Numbered from the stretch's first letter, positions 24,635 to 33,280 are shown. The stretch: 64,000 nucleotides of DNA from Burkholderia gladioli (GCF_000959725.1 NZ_CP009323.1:4216001-4280000), one strand, 5' to 3'. Translations and numbers: made by a program. Notes: generated by a model from the letters alone, not told the origin.

Positions 24635-25819
24635 TCAACGCATCGACGCGAGCGCCTCGAACAAGGCGAGGTTGAGGTGCTTGACGTCGTTGTTGGTCGG
24701 CCAGGGCTGCGAGGAGAACTTGGCGATCACCGTCTCGTTGGCCCGGTCGACATACAGCCACTGGCCATGGATGCCGATCGCGAAACAGGCGCCGCTGGCA
24801 TTGCCGAACTGATACCACTTGTTGCGGTACTTGCCGTTCGGCAGCCAGTCCGAGAAATCGCCTTGCCGCCAGGCCTCGGCGCTGCCGCCCGTCAGCGTGT
24901 CCTCCATCCAGTCGGCGGGGATCAGGCTGCGCCCTTGATGGCTGCCGCCCAGGCGCACCAGCTCGCCGACCCGCGCCAGGTCGCGCACGCCCATGCAGAG
25001 GCCGCCGCCCGAGCGCGCCGTGCCGGCGATGTCCACGGTCACGCAGCCGTCCTGCCGCAAGTCCAGCGCCTGCCAGAGACGTCGCGAGGCGAAATCCGCG
25101 TAGCGCTCGCCCGAGGCGCGCTCGATCACCAGGCCCAGCACGTCGGAATTGGGCGAGCAGTAATGGAACGGGCCGCCGTGCTCGCCCTCGCCCTTGGGCA
25201 AGGCGGCCAGCAGCTCGAGCACGGTTTCCCTCGGCTCGCCGTCGCGACGCGGATCGAGCAGCCCGGCGCGCCGGTAGCGCGCGTAGATGCCGTTCGGATC
25301 GAGATAGTCCTCGTTGAAGGCGAGGCTGGTGCGCATGTCGAGCACGTGCCTGACGCGCGCGTCGCCGAACGCCGAACGCCCCAGTTCCGGCACGTAGTGC
25401 GCGACCGGCGCCTCGGGATCGAGCAGGCCGTCGCCGTAGAGCATGCCGGCCAGCAGCCCCGCCACCGACTTGCTCGCCGAGAACAGGATATGGCGGCTCT
25501 GCAGCGTGAAGTTCGGCGCGTGGAAATCGGCGACGATGCGCCCGCCCCGCATCACCGTGATCGCGTCGGTCCAGGTCTCGCGCAGGATCGAGGCCACCAT
25601 GCGCCGCTCGCCGCCGATCTCCAGCTCGTGCCGCGTCAAGGCTTCGGCATCGACCAGAGGCGGTTCCGCCAGGCCCGGCGTGGCCGCGATGCGCGCGCTC
25701 GGGATCAGCTCGTGGACATGGCGAAACGCCCAGACGTTCCAGGGCGCGTCGCGCCAGTTCTCGTGCCGGACGCTGTCGCGCCGGAATCCATAGTCGCTTT
25801 CGAAGCGTGCAGGGATCAT
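24635..25819 (-). CDS. NylB-like serine amide hydrolase (class C beta-lactamase fold)
   Basis: Serine hydrolase of 394 residues, close in length and motif order to 6-aminohexanoate-dimer hydrolase NylB. Seen: WNVWAFRHVHELIPSA near the N-terminus, the nucleophile motif FSASKSV (the SxxK is S114-A-S-K117), HVLDMRTSLAFNEDYLDP, and FHYCSPNSD with the general-base Tyr220. NylB itself has SVSK, NEDYVDP and QYCSANTD at the same places. No signal peptide is evident, so it is probably cytoplasmic, unlike secreted beta-lactamases. It lies 18 bp after an amino-acid ABC importer, suggesting it hydrolyses an imported amide or small peptide. Confidence 0.85.
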   Translation of the reverse strand: MIPARFESDYGFRRDSVRHENWRDAPWNVWAFRHVHELIPSARIAATPGLAEPPLVDAEALTRHELEIGGERRMVASILRETWTDAITVMRGGRIVADFHAPNFTLQSRHILFSASKSVAGLLAGMLYGDGLLDPEAPVAHYVPELGRSAFGDARVRHVLDMRTSLAFNEDYLDPNGIYARYRRAGLLDPRRDGEPRETVLELLAALPKGEGEHGGPFHYCSPNSDVLGLVIERASGERYADFASRRLWQALDLRQDGCVTVDIAGTARSGGGLCMGVRDLARVGELVRLGGSHQGRSLIPADWMEDTLTGGSAEAWRQGDFSDWLPNGKYRNKWYQFGNASGACFAIGIHGQWLYVDRANETVIAKFSSQPWPTNNDVKHLNLALFEALASMR

Positions 25820-25837
25820 CTTGCTCAGGGCTCCCGA

Positions 25838-26566
25838 TCAATGAACATGCTGGAGGAACTCGCGAAACCGCTCGCCCGGCGGCGACGCGAGCATCGCGGC
25901 CGGATCGCCGTCGTGCACCAGGCGCCCGCCTTCCATGAACAGCAAACGCGTGCCCACCCGCTGGGCGAAGCCCATCTCGTGCGTGACCACGATCATGGTC
26001 ATGCCCTCGCCGGCGAGCGTCTGCATCACCTTGAGCACTTCCTGGCGCAGCTCGGGATCGAGCGCGGAGGTCGGCTCGTCGAACAGCATCAGCTTGGGCT
26101 GGATCGCCAGCGCGCGCGCGATCGCCACGCGCTGCTGCTGGCCGCCGGACAACTGCGAGGGATAGTGGTTCATGCGCTCGGCCAGGCCCACCTTGCGAAG
26201 CAGCGCGGCGGCGATCTCGCGCGCCTGCGCCTTCGATTTGCCGCGCGCGCGGATCGGCCCGAACATCACGTTCTGCATCGCCGTCAGGTTCGGGAACAGG
26301 TTGAACTGCTGGAACACCATGCCGGCCTCGAGCCGGATGCGCCTGACGTCGCGCGCGCTGCCCAGCACGCTGATGCCGTCCACGCGCAGGTCGCCGGCGC
26401 TCAGCGTCTCCAGGCCGTTGATACAGCGCAGCATGGTCGACTTGCCGGAGCCCGAGGGGCCGACGATCACTGCCACCTCGCCGCGCTCGATCGACAGGTC
26501 GAGCGGCTGCAGCACCACATGGTCGCCGAAGCGCTTCGACGCCTGGCGGAATTCGATCATGCTCAT
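25838..26566 (-). CDS. Polar amino-acid ABC transporter, ATP-binding subunit
   Basis: ATPase of 242 residues of the GlnQ/HisP family that powers the importer formed with the two genes upstream. Walker A GPSGSGKST, Q-loop FQQFNLFPNLT, signature LSGGQQQRVAIA, Walker B LMLFDEPTSALD and the switch His in VVTHEM are all intact. The start ATG at 26566 (MSMIEFRQ) overlaps the permease stop as ATGA, so translation is coupled. Order on the strand is PhzF, binding protein, permease, ATPase, NylB-like hydrolase. Confidence 0.93.
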   Translation of the reverse strand: MSMIEFRQASKRFGDHVVLQPLDLSIERGEVAVIVGPSGSGKSTMLRCINGLETLSAGDLRVDGISVLGSARDVRRIRLEAGMVFQQFNLFPNLTAMQNVMFGPIRARGKSKAQAREIAAALLRKVGLAERMNHYPSQLSGGQQQRVAIARALAIQPKLMLFDEPTSALDPELRQEVLKVMQTLAGEGMTMIVVTHEMGFAQRVGTRLLFMEGGRLVHDGDPAAMLASPPGERFREFLQHVH

Positions 26567-27219
26567 TTCAGGCGCACCTTCCGTTCGAGCACTCGCAGGC
26601 CCAGCGCCAGCACGCTGATCACGAGCAGATAGATGACGGCCACCGCGCTCCAGATCTCCACCGCGCGGAAATTCTCGGCCATGATTTCCTGGCCGCGCCG
26701 GGTCATCTCGCCCACGCCGATGACGAGGAAGATCGAGGTGTCCTTGACCAGGTTGACGAACTGGTTGCCCATCGCCGGCAGCGCGCGCCGGTAGGCGATC
26801 GGCGCGATCACGTGGGCCAGCACGGTGGGAAACGGCAGCCCCATCGCCAGCCCCGCCTCGCGCAGGCCGATGGGCACCGCGTCGAGCGCGCCGCGGATGA
26901 TCTCCGCGTTGTAGGCGCCCGAATTGACGATCAGCGTGATGATGGCGGCATGGGTGGCGCTGATGCGGATGTCCATCATGATCGGCAGGGCGAAGTAGAC
27001 GAACATCACCTGCACCACGATCGGCGTGCCGCGAATCAGCGCGACATAGACCTGCGCCGGGATCGAGACGACGCGCCCGCCGTAGGTCAGCGCGACGCCG
27101 GCCAGCACGCCGAGCACGACGCCGCCGCCCAGCCCCGCCAGCGCGATCAGCAAGGTCAGGCGCAGGCCTTGCAGCAAGTCGGGCAATGCGGCCCAGACGG
27201 CCGCCCAGTCGAAACTCAT
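26563..27219 (-). CDS. Polar amino-acid ABC transporter, permease subunit
   Basis: Inner-membrane subunit of 218 residues of the HisM/GlnP type with about five hydrophobic segments. The family hallmarks are VALIRGTPIVVQVMFVYF and the EAA loop AEIIRGALDAVPIGLREAGLAMG that docks with the ATPase. A single permease gene implies a homodimeric channel. ATGA overlaps join it to the binding-protein gene upstream and to the ATPase gene downstream. Confidence 0.92.
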   Translation of the reverse strand: MSFDWAAVWAALPDLLQGLRLTLLIALAGLGGGVVLGVLAGVALTYGGRVVSIPAQVYVALIRGTPIVVQVMFVYFALPIMMDIRISATHAAIITLIVNSGAYNAEIIRGALDAVPIGLREAGLAMGLPFPTVLAHVIAPIAYRRALPAMGNQFVNLVKDTSIFLVIGVGEMTRRGQEIMAENFRAVEIWSAVAVIYLLVISVLALGLRVLERKVRLK

Positions 27220-27968
27220 GACGCCGCCTCGCCGAACCATTTGCGGTTGAGCGCCTGCAGCCGCCCGTCGGCGCGCATGGCGGCCAGCTGAGCATTGGCC
27301 GCCGCCACCAGTGGGCTGCCCTTCTGGAAACCGATGCCGACATCGAGCCCTTCCAGCGGCGGCTGCACCACGCGGATCCTGCCCTTGCCGGCGGTGTTCG
27401 CGTAGTAGAGCAACTGCGGCTTGTCGTAGACGACCGCGTCGGTGCGGCCGGCCTCGAGCGCCAGCAGCGCGTTGTTGATGCTGGGCAGCTGGTCGAGCGT
27501 GACGCCCTTGAGGTGTTCCTTGATATACGCCACCGCGACGGTGCCGGTTTCGGTGCCGATGCGCTTGCCGTCGAGATCGGCCGTGTCGTGGATGCTGGTG
27601 TTGTCGGCCCGCGTGACCGCGATCAGGCCGCTCTTGTAGTAGGGCGTGGAGAAGTCGATCACCTGCTGGCGCTCCGGCTTGATGAAGAGCTGGGAGACGA
27701 TCGCATCGAGGTTGTGCGTCTGCAGCGCCGGGATCAGCGCGCCGAACTCCATCGGCTGCAGGCGCCACTTGCGGTTCATGCCCTTGGCCACCTCGGCCCA
27801 GACCTCGACGTCGAAGCCCGAATAGCCGTTGCCCTGCTTGAACGCGAACGGCGGGCTGCCCACGTTGGAGCCGATCACGAGCTCGGGCTCGTCGGCCAGC
27901 ACCGAACGGGACAGCAGGATGGCGGGACCGGCCGCGAGGCCGAGTTGCAGCAATTGACGGCGGTTCAT
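27216..27968 (-). CDS. Amino-acid ABC transporter, periplasmic substrate-binding protein
   Basis: Periplasmic solute-binding protein of 250 residues (SBP_bac_3 family). The N-terminus MNRRQLLQLGLAAGPAILLS followed by RSVLADEP is an export signal with an AXA-like cleavage site near residue 25 and a twin Arg that could suit Tat export. Binding fold motifs: GSNVGSPPFAFKQGN, GYSGFDVEVWAEVAKGM, DAIVSQLFIKPERQQVIDFS (residue pattern for amino-acid carboxylate binding) and GTETGTVAVAYI. The ligand may be a cationic or modified amino acid; it cannot be fixed from sequence. Confidence 0.91.
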   Translation of the reverse strand: MNRRQLLQLGLAAGPAILLSRSVLADEPELVIGSNVGSPPFAFKQGNGYSGFDVEVWAEVAKGMNRKWRLQPMEFGALIPALQTHNLDAIVSQLFIKPERQQVIDFSTPYYKSGLIAVTRADNTSIHDTADLDGKRIGTETGTVAVAYIKEHLKGVTLDQLPSINNALLALEAGRTDAVVYDKPQLLYYANTAGKGRIRVVQPPLEGLDVGIGFQKGSPLVAAANAQLAAMRADGRLQALNRKWFGEAAS

Positions 27969-28071
27969 GGTGCTCTCCACGAGGGGTTGTGCATGCCGGG
28001 CCTGTCTCTTCGCGAGGCGGCCGGCTTGGTGTAAAGGCTTGGCGCCAGGCGCCACGGGGCCGCTCGGAGCG

Positions 28072-28968
28072 TCACTGCGACTCGAAGCGGACCGGGCCGC
28101 CCAGCCAGCAGCCGTCGGGACAGCCCGGCTCGATGCCCGGCGCCAGGCTGAAGCTGACCGAGATCTGCGAGGGCCGCCGCATGGCGCGCCCCTGGCGGAT
28201 CGTGATGGTTCGCGCCGAGGGCTCGACCAGGCCGTTGGCCAGCAGGCCGAACGACAGCGCGGCGGCCGCGATGCCGGTGGCGGCGTCCTCCGGATAACCC
28301 GAGCTGCGCGGGAACTGCCGCGCATCGAAGATCTGCCGGCCGGCATCGAGGCTCGCGTAGGGATAGAGGCCCGTGGAGCCGATGCGATCGCAGAGCGCCT
28401 CGACTCGGTCGAAGCGCGGCGCGAGGGCATCTAGCACCGCGGGGCTGGCCAGCGGGATCAGGGTCTTGACGCGGCTGGTGCTGGCGTTCTGGATCGGCAG
28501 CGGCGCCATTTGCGTCTCGTCGATGCCGAGCACCTCGAGGATCGCCGCGCGGCTCTCCCGCGCCTGCGGCAGCGGCTCGACGCGCCCCAGCGGCTGCGAG
28601 ATCTCGACGGCGGCGCCTTCGGCCGACTGCCCGGTGATCCTGGCCTGCACGCGGCCGCTGCGGGTCAGGATGTTCAGGCGATCGCCCCGCAGCCGCCCGG
28701 CCTGGTGCAGCAGCCAGACCGCGCCGACCGTGGCGTGGCCGCACATCGACATCTCGTGCCTGGGCACCCAGAAACGGAATTCGTAGTCGCAATCGGATCC
28801 GGGCGGCGCCGGCAGCACGAAGCCGCTCTCGTGCCCATGACGCTGCGCGACCTCCTGCATCTGCGCGTCGGACATGCCGGCCGCGTCGATCACGATGGGA
28901 GCGGGATTGCCGCCGCCGGGGCCGGCGGCGAACACGCTGAGGATTTCGACTCGATGAGCTGAGGGCAT
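28072..28968 (-). CDS. PhzF-family isomerase-like protein
   Basis: Two-domain diaminopimelate-epimerase-like protein of 298 residues. Seen: VFAAGPGGGNPAPIVI with the GNP motif, HGHESGFVLP with the catalytic Glu47 equivalent to PhzF Glu45, SMCGHATVGAVWLLH, and DAATGIAAAAL. PhzF itself isomerises DHHA in phenazine synthesis, but most homologues outside phenazine loci have unknown substrates. No other phz genes are near. As first gene of the unit with the importer and the NylB-like hydrolase it probably acts on the imported amino acid derivative. Confidence 0.87.
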   Translation of the reverse strand: MPSAHRVEILSVFAAGPGGGNPAPIVIDAAGMSDAQMQEVAQRHGHESGFVLPAPPGSDCDYEFRFWVPRHEMSMCGHATVGAVWLLHQAGRLRGDRLNILTRSGRVQARITGQSAEGAAVEISQPLGRVEPLPQARESRAAILEVLGIDETQMAPLPIQNASTSRVKTLIPLASPAVLDALAPRFDRVEALCDRIGSTGLYPYASLDAGRQIFDARQFPRSSGYPEDAATGIAAAALSFGLLANGLVEPSARTITIRQGRAMRRPSQISVSFSLAPGIEPGCPDGCWLGGPVRFESQ

Positions 28969-29291
28969 TGCGCTGGGGACCTCGCAGGCTGAAGGACGCG
29001 TTTCGTTCCACTCAGCTTACGAGGATCGCTGCCGCGCCGCGCGCGCGAGCGGGCCCTGGTTTTTGATCGAACGGGCCATGCCGGCGGCGGTGCCGCGCGC
29101 GCCCGGACATGCGGGTGAACCCGGATATTTCCCCGGGGCTGGCCGGGCGAATCCGGGTTGGACGCGATGTCCTGGGGATATTTTGAATTGCTATGCTGCC
29201 CGGGAGCCGTTCATGGACGGGCAGGCGCACGCCGGATCGCGCCGCCCAAAGCCGGGGCGTCACTGTTCACCGATCGGATGGGAGCCGCGCC
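28969..29291. promoter_or_regulatory. Divergent control region between phzF-importer unit and araC
   Basis: 323 bp without a gene. It holds a perfect 9-bp inverted repeat, AACCCGGAT (29118-29126) and ATCCGGGTT (29151-29159), 24 bp apart, and the octamer GGATATTT twice in direct orientation (29123 and 29176, 53 bp apart, about five helical turns). These are candidate binding sites for the divergent AraC protein. No coding sequence is convincing here. Confidence 0.5.
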
Positions 29292-30179
29292 ATGCTGCGC
29301 TCGTTTCATCAACTGTGCCAGCCGGCCAACAAGAACCAGCTGGTCGCCGCCGACGACGGCTCCGCCACGCTGACCAGCAGCGGCAGCTACGCCATGCCCT
29401 GGCACTGGCACGACTGCCTGATGTTCATCCTGCCCAGCCACGGCGCCGTCGAGATCCGCCACGAGGATCGTCGCGCGGGAATCTGGCTGTCGCAGGACCG
29501 CTTCGCCGTGGTGCCGTCGGGACAATTCCACCAGACGCGCGCCGGCTGCGCGCCGCATACGCATGTGGCCGTCTATGTCACCGCGGACGCGTTGCGCAAG
29601 CTCGACAGCGGCGTGGGTTCGCTCGGCGAATTCCGTCGACGCACGAGTGCTCCGTTGCTGGTGCGCCGCTCGGCGGCGATCCGCAGCCTGCAGGATCTTT
29701 CGCTGCGCGGCGAGACGGGCGCCTATGGCAGCGCGGCGACGCGCCAGGCCCTGGCCTCGGCCCTGCTGATGCAATGCATCAGCGAGGTAATCGCGGGCAA
29801 TACCGAGCCCGCCACCTCGCCCGGCGAGCACGGCATGGCGCTGGTCGCCGACCTGGAGGCGTTCATCACCTCGAATGCCGACCAGGAGATTCCGCTCGAT
29901 GCGCTGGAGGCGCGTTTCGGCATTTCGCGGCGTCATATCACGCGGCTGTTCCGGGAGGGCACGGGGCTGTCGATCGGCGAATTCCAGCAGCGCGTGCGCT
30001 ACCGGAATGCCTGCCAGTTGCTGGCGGAAACGGACTTGCCGATCGGTGAGGTGGCGTTTCGCGTGGGCTTCGGCAGCGGCGCGGCGCTGGCGCATGCGAT
30101 GCGGCGCATCGGCGGGCATGCGCCTTCGGAACTGCGTCGCAGGAGTGGATCGGGCGGCCTGGATGTGAAGGCCGCCTGA
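29292..30179 (+). CDS. AraC-family transcriptional regulator
   Basis: AraC/XylS regulator of 295 residues with an N-terminal cupin sensor (MPWHWHDCLMFILPSHGAVE) and two C-terminal helix-turn-helices: IPLDALEARFGISRRHITRL and LPIGEVAFRVGFGSGAALAHA, ending in APSEL. The first part of the cupin has the HWHD metal or ligand motif. Start at ATG 29292 after GGGAGCC. Divergent to the PhzF-ABC-NylB-like genes, it is their likely activator; inverted and direct repeats in the gap support this. Confidence 0.9.
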   Translation: MLRSFHQLCQPANKNQLVAADDGSATLTSSGSYAMPWHWHDCLMFILPSHGAVEIRHEDRRAGIWLSQDRFAVVPSGQFHQTRAGCAPHTHVAVYVTADALRKLDSGVGSLGEFRRRTSAPLLVRRSAAIRSLQDLSLRGETGAYGSAATRQALASALLMQCISEVIAGNTEPATSPGEHGMALVADLEAFITSNADQEIPLDALEARFGISRRHITRLFREGTGLSIGEFQQRVRYRNACQLLAETDLPIGEVAFRVGFGSGAALAHAMRRIGGHAPSELRRRSGSGGLDVKAA

Positions 30180-30221
30180 TCGCTGACGGGGATCTGTCGA
30201 TGGGTCTGCGAGGCTGGCGCT

Positions 30222-30764
30222 TCACGCCACCGTGTTGAGGACGGTTCCCTTCATGTCCAGCCGGACGGCATTGCTCTTGCTCGCGTCGGTGACGGCTGCG
30301 GCCGTGATCTGCGTGCTTTTCGACGCGTCGTTGCCGCGCAGGCTCTGCTGCGTGATCTGCTGTTGCAGGGCGCGCGTCGAGTTCGCCTCCGCCTTCGAGC
30401 TGGCCGCCAGCTTCTTTTGCGCCACCATCCCGCCCAGGCCCTGGATGTTGTCGATGGTGGATTCGATCGCCGTGATCTGCGTGGTCAGGTTGACGATCAG
30501 CGCCTGGCTGGCGGGATTCGAACCGGCGCCCTTCTCCGCTTCCTTCAATTGCTTCGCCAACTGCTGCTGGACCTTGCGCAGGTCGGCGATCTCGGGCGCC
30601 GTGTTCGGCGCGGCCTTGGCCTGGTTGCTCGTGTCGGTCGGATCCTGGTTGGCGGGATCGTTCGGGTCGAGGTTGTTGGGATCGAGCGGGTTCGGGTCGG
30701 TCGCGCTCGTGTCGTAGGCGCTGGAATAGGACGATGTCGAGCTGGAAACGGGGGCGATGGACAT
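30222..30764 (-). CDS. FlxA-like protein of unknown function
   Basis: Protein of 180 residues with a low-complexity N-terminus (Ser-rich, then repeats of DPN type: DPNPLDPNNLDPNDPANQDP), a coiled-coil-forming centre (APEIADLRKVQQQLAKQLKEA), and a Gln-rich TRALQQQITQQSLRG stretch. No signal peptide or membrane segment. The centre resembles FlxA-like domains described in enterobacteria and Burkholderia, whose role is not settled. It borders the CDI region, but composition is like the core genome. Expression signals are not obvious in the 200 bp upstream. Confidence 0.6.
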   Translation of the reverse strand: MSIAPVSSSTSSYSSAYDTSATDPNPLDPNNLDPNDPANQDPTDTSNQAKAAPNTAPEIADLRKVQQQLAKQLKEAEKGAGSNPASQALIVNLTTQITAIESTIDNIQGLGGMVAQKKLAASSKAEANSTRALQQQITQQSLRGNDASKSTQITAAAVTDASKSNAVRLDMKGTVLNTVA

Positions 30765-30963
30765 GGTGGGATCGCGGGTTGGGGTTGCCTTGGCGAGCGG
30801 GGGCTGGCCGGCTGGAGATGCTGTGTGTTCAGCGGGGCGCTACGTCTGGGTTATCGGCGGCGCGATGGCGGGCTTGAGGGACGCGCGGCGTAGCGTTGCT
30901 TGGTTTGGCTGGGATTGGGGGCCCGTTCGTAATTTCGTGTTCGTGGCAACAAACTTCTACAAA

Positions 30964-31323
30964 TCAGGAGCCATGGAGCGTTCCATCTGGCGCAACCCAC
31001 AAGATGGCGGGCATGTCGTAGAAGTAATTGGTAAGCGAAACATCCTTCTCTGAACTCGCGCCAATCGGCCATCGAGACCTTAGATACTCCAAAATCGTAT
31101 CTGCATCAGCATCCCACACATCGTATCCCTCACACCAAAACTCATTCGGCGGACAAAACTTAATTTTCCCTTCGTTCAGCAACTGCTCAAGCAAGCCGAA
31201 GAATGCCTCTCTTTGCTCCTGGAAGGTAATACCAGAATTCCAGCCACTTATGGCACTAAAGAGCCCCGAGATCCAGAGCCCAAACGAGCAGCGAAGAATA
31301 TCCTCGATATGGTCAATCTTCAT
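30964..31323 (-). CDS. Putative CDI immunity protein (DUF596-like)
   Basis: Acidic protein of 119 residues: FQEQREAFFGLLEQLLNEGK, WCEGYDVWDADADTILEYL, then YFYDMPAILWVAPDG. The pattern agrees with my recollection of DUF596 proteins found after haemagglutinin toxin tips. The ATG overlaps the stop of the orphan toxin module as ATGA (31320-31323), the tight linkage expected of toxin and cognate immunity. Visible AT-richness compared with flanks points to transfer with the toxin tip. Cytoplasmic by sequence (no signal or TM), so the matching toxin should act in the cytoplasm. Confidence 0.7.
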   Translation of the reverse strand: MKIDHIEDILRCSFGLWISGLFSAISGWNSGITFQEQREAFFGLLEQLLNEGKIKFCPPNEFWCEGYDVWDADADTILEYLRSRWPIGASSEKDVSLTNYFYDMPAILWVAPDGTLHGS

Positions 31324-32435
31324 TGCGATGTTCCTCTCAAAAACTTGATTTCCTTGTTGGAAGACATTCCAATGGCCTCACTCGGGACTTCAATCGTCCA
31401 TGCCGGTCCGGTCTGTGATTGCGAAGGGGATACACTCCGCTGAGTGAAATTCCCCGATGGCGTTCCGACCGTGTCGCGTACGCCTTCAACCCCGCGAATA
31501 ATTAAAGGCACCGGATTCGGTAAAAACGATGCACCCGAAAGCTCCAAGAAATATTGTTGAACTTGTGCATCGCTCGCGCCCGCAAACATTGCGGCATTCC
31601 CTGCATTCGGCAACGTTTTGAACGTTGATCCGTCAATCTGAATGCTGCCCCGAGCGTTCGACGAGAACAAGTCGGTCACCTGCTGCAAAGCAGATGGCGT
31701 ATTCGTGGCCCGAGAAGTAGACGCCAGCGAACCATTCGTCGGTGCGGAGGGCATTTTAAGTCCCGCAGCCCCTGCCGCAATCCCCTCTGCTGCTTGCCCA
31801 ATGACGGATGCGTAGTACGCATCAACCGGCGAAGCCCCGCTCGCATACATTAGTCCGCCGAGGATTCCCGCAAGCGGGCTCCCCAACATATTGTCGAGTG
31901 TCGCTGCCGCCGGGCTCGGAGCTGTAAATGTAGGTTGCGGTGTTTCGACGGCAACCGTCGTCCCTCCCTCTGATTGAATGGTGTTGCCCGTCAGATAAGC
32001 CAGGGACTTCTGGTAAGCGCAGGCCACCGAACCGGGTGATTGGCACGCCGTGGCAAGCGCTTGGTCACGCAAACTTGATTTCTGCATCAACGTGGCCGCC
32101 GACGCGCAAGCGGCAGCGTTCCCGCTCTCGCATCCCGCCCGTGCTTCCGTGGCCTGCTGAGCCTCGGACTTTTGACCCGGTAAGACCGTGACGTGATTGA
32201 GCCAGTTGTTCAGCGTTTCGTTCTGCGCGGCTGTCGCTGCGCCCTGCGCATTGAATCCGAGCGCTGCGGCAGCTCCACCACCGACGAGTGTCTCGATACC
32301 GGCCAGCATCGCAGGCGGGATATTGCCGTTCGCATCGATGATCGGGTTCAGTCCAGCCGAGACCGCCCCATCAATCGCCCCACCGCCGCATCCTTGGCCC
32401 GTAGCAGCACCCGCAGCACAACCGAGCGCCGCATG
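31320..32435 (-). pseudogene. Orphan cdiA-CT module (pre-toxin region plus distinct toxin tip)
   Basis: Open frame without cdiA 5' part. Residues from HAALGC to SRATN (31701-32435) parallel the pre-toxin region of the nearby cdiA; after SRATN the sequence diverges into a different tip (VTDLFSSNARGSIQIDGS to EIKFLRGTSQ, about 127 residues). The tip holds FAGASDAQVQQYFLELSGA and GPAWTIEVPSEA, a family I associate with DUF596 partners. A TAG codon lies directly before the homology starts, so there is no export or TPS domain; an internal ATG at 32309 could start a 329-residue product. Such orphan modules can become active when recombined onto cdiA. Confidence 0.75.
31701..32435 (-). repeat. cdiA pre-toxin duplication, orphan copy
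   Basis: 735-bp stretch coding for 245 residues, collinear with 34202-34936 and of exactly equal length. Protein identity is high with scattered substitutions (for example LPGQKSEAQQ against LPGQQSQAQQ, GGLMYASGASPVDAYY against GGLMYAAGASPTDAYY). Homology stops abruptly at both ends: at HAALGC and at SRATN. Confidence 0.85.
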
Positions 32436-32439
32436 CTAC

Positions 32440-32952
32440 CTACATCGAAAACGGGGGAAACGTAAACTTATCATTCACGCGACGAGAAACAAATTCGTCA
32501 CCAGTCAAAATATGACGAATAGAATTTTCACTTTCATTTGCATAGTCAATAATATATGCATCGTAAAAATACGCGTCCCGCTGATCCACTTCGATCAATT
32601 CACCATCACCCTCAGACCTTGCGATGACAATGGTAAAGAAGATGTTGCCAGAAACACCCAATCTGCCCCTCTCCTCCGAAACCGTTATTCGACCATCCTT
32701 CAAACGATTTCTCCAAGATTCGGAATATGTTCCGTCGCGCATGACATTCATCAGCGACATCGACTGAGTGCCGTCACGTGCATTTTGGCGGTCGTACCAT
32801 AGCCCTACGAATACATCCTTTCGGGCTTGGGCATCTTGATCAACAGAAAGCCCATATTTTTCCCATTGTTTGGCCGACGTAAGATTTGCTGTTTCTTGTG
32901 AGGCACATGCACTCAATAAAAAAACGACCATCGCAAAGAGTATTTTTATCAC
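32440..32952 (-). CDS. Putative lipoprotein, possible orphan immunity protein
   Basis: From the GTG at 32952, preceded by GGGGAA, the product starts VIKILFAMVVFLLSACAS, a lipoprotein signal with lipobox LSAC, so the mature protein is lipid-anchored in the envelope. The rest (170 residues in all) contains YGLSVDQDAQARKDVFVGLWYDRQNA and GTYSESWRNRLKDGRITVSE, a lipocalin-like or DUF pattern I cannot name. It ends five bases before the orphan cdiA repeat begins. AT-rich, in the CDI remnant zone; it may be the immunity part of a lost toxin with an envelope target, or of the neighbouring phospholipase-like tip. Function unproven. Confidence 0.55.
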   Translation of the reverse strand: MIKILFAMVVFLLSACASQETANLTSAKQWEKYGLSVDQDAQARKDVFVGLWYDRQNARDGTQSMSLMNVMRDGTYSESWRNRLKDGRITVSEERGRLGVSGNIFFTIVIARSEGDGELIEVDQRDAYFYDAYIIDYANESENSIRHILTGDEFVSRRVNDKFTFPPFSM

Positions 32953-33034
32953 AGTTCGTTCCCCGCACCTAGCCACCATGTTCGACACCTGCGCCGCGCC
33001 TGATTATTTAAATTCAGCAACCAAAACCAAGCAA

Positions 33035-33280
33035 TCACCCCGCGTCGCGCGCCCCCTCTCGCTTAATTCCCCTCAACTCCTTTATCAATTGATAGGCAAT
33101 ACCGCCAAATATAGTTACATATAGCGGCATTCCAGCCAGCGCAGGCTTCCATCCAGAACCATGCGCGATTGAAATCACCACTGCAAGAGCCACAATGCCT
33201 AAGGCTCACGAATAGGCTATCAAAGCCCGCCAAATCAATTTTTTTAGTGCTTTCGACTGATCATTAGAGGAAATTGTCAT
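33035..33280 (-). pseudogene. Broken two-TM small membrane protein, possible former immunity gene
   Basis: The ATG at 33280 overlaps the stop of the phospholipase-like tip fragment as ATGA, as in the other toxin/immunity pairs here. The frame reads MTISSNDQSKALKKLIWRAL, then hits TGA at codon 25 (33206-33208) and continues ALGIVALAVVISIAHG and PLYVTIFGGIAYQLI to the final TGA at 33035. Without the nonsense codon it would be an 80-residue inner-membrane protein with two hydrophobic segments. TGA could have been TGG (Trp) or a similar one-base change. Probably inactive now. Confidence 0.6.

Noticed and set aside
33206..33208. TGA as selenocysteine codon
   Set aside because: No sign of a selenoprotein family or insertion element; the protein is a small membrane protein in a decaying cassette, so nonsense mutation is simpler.
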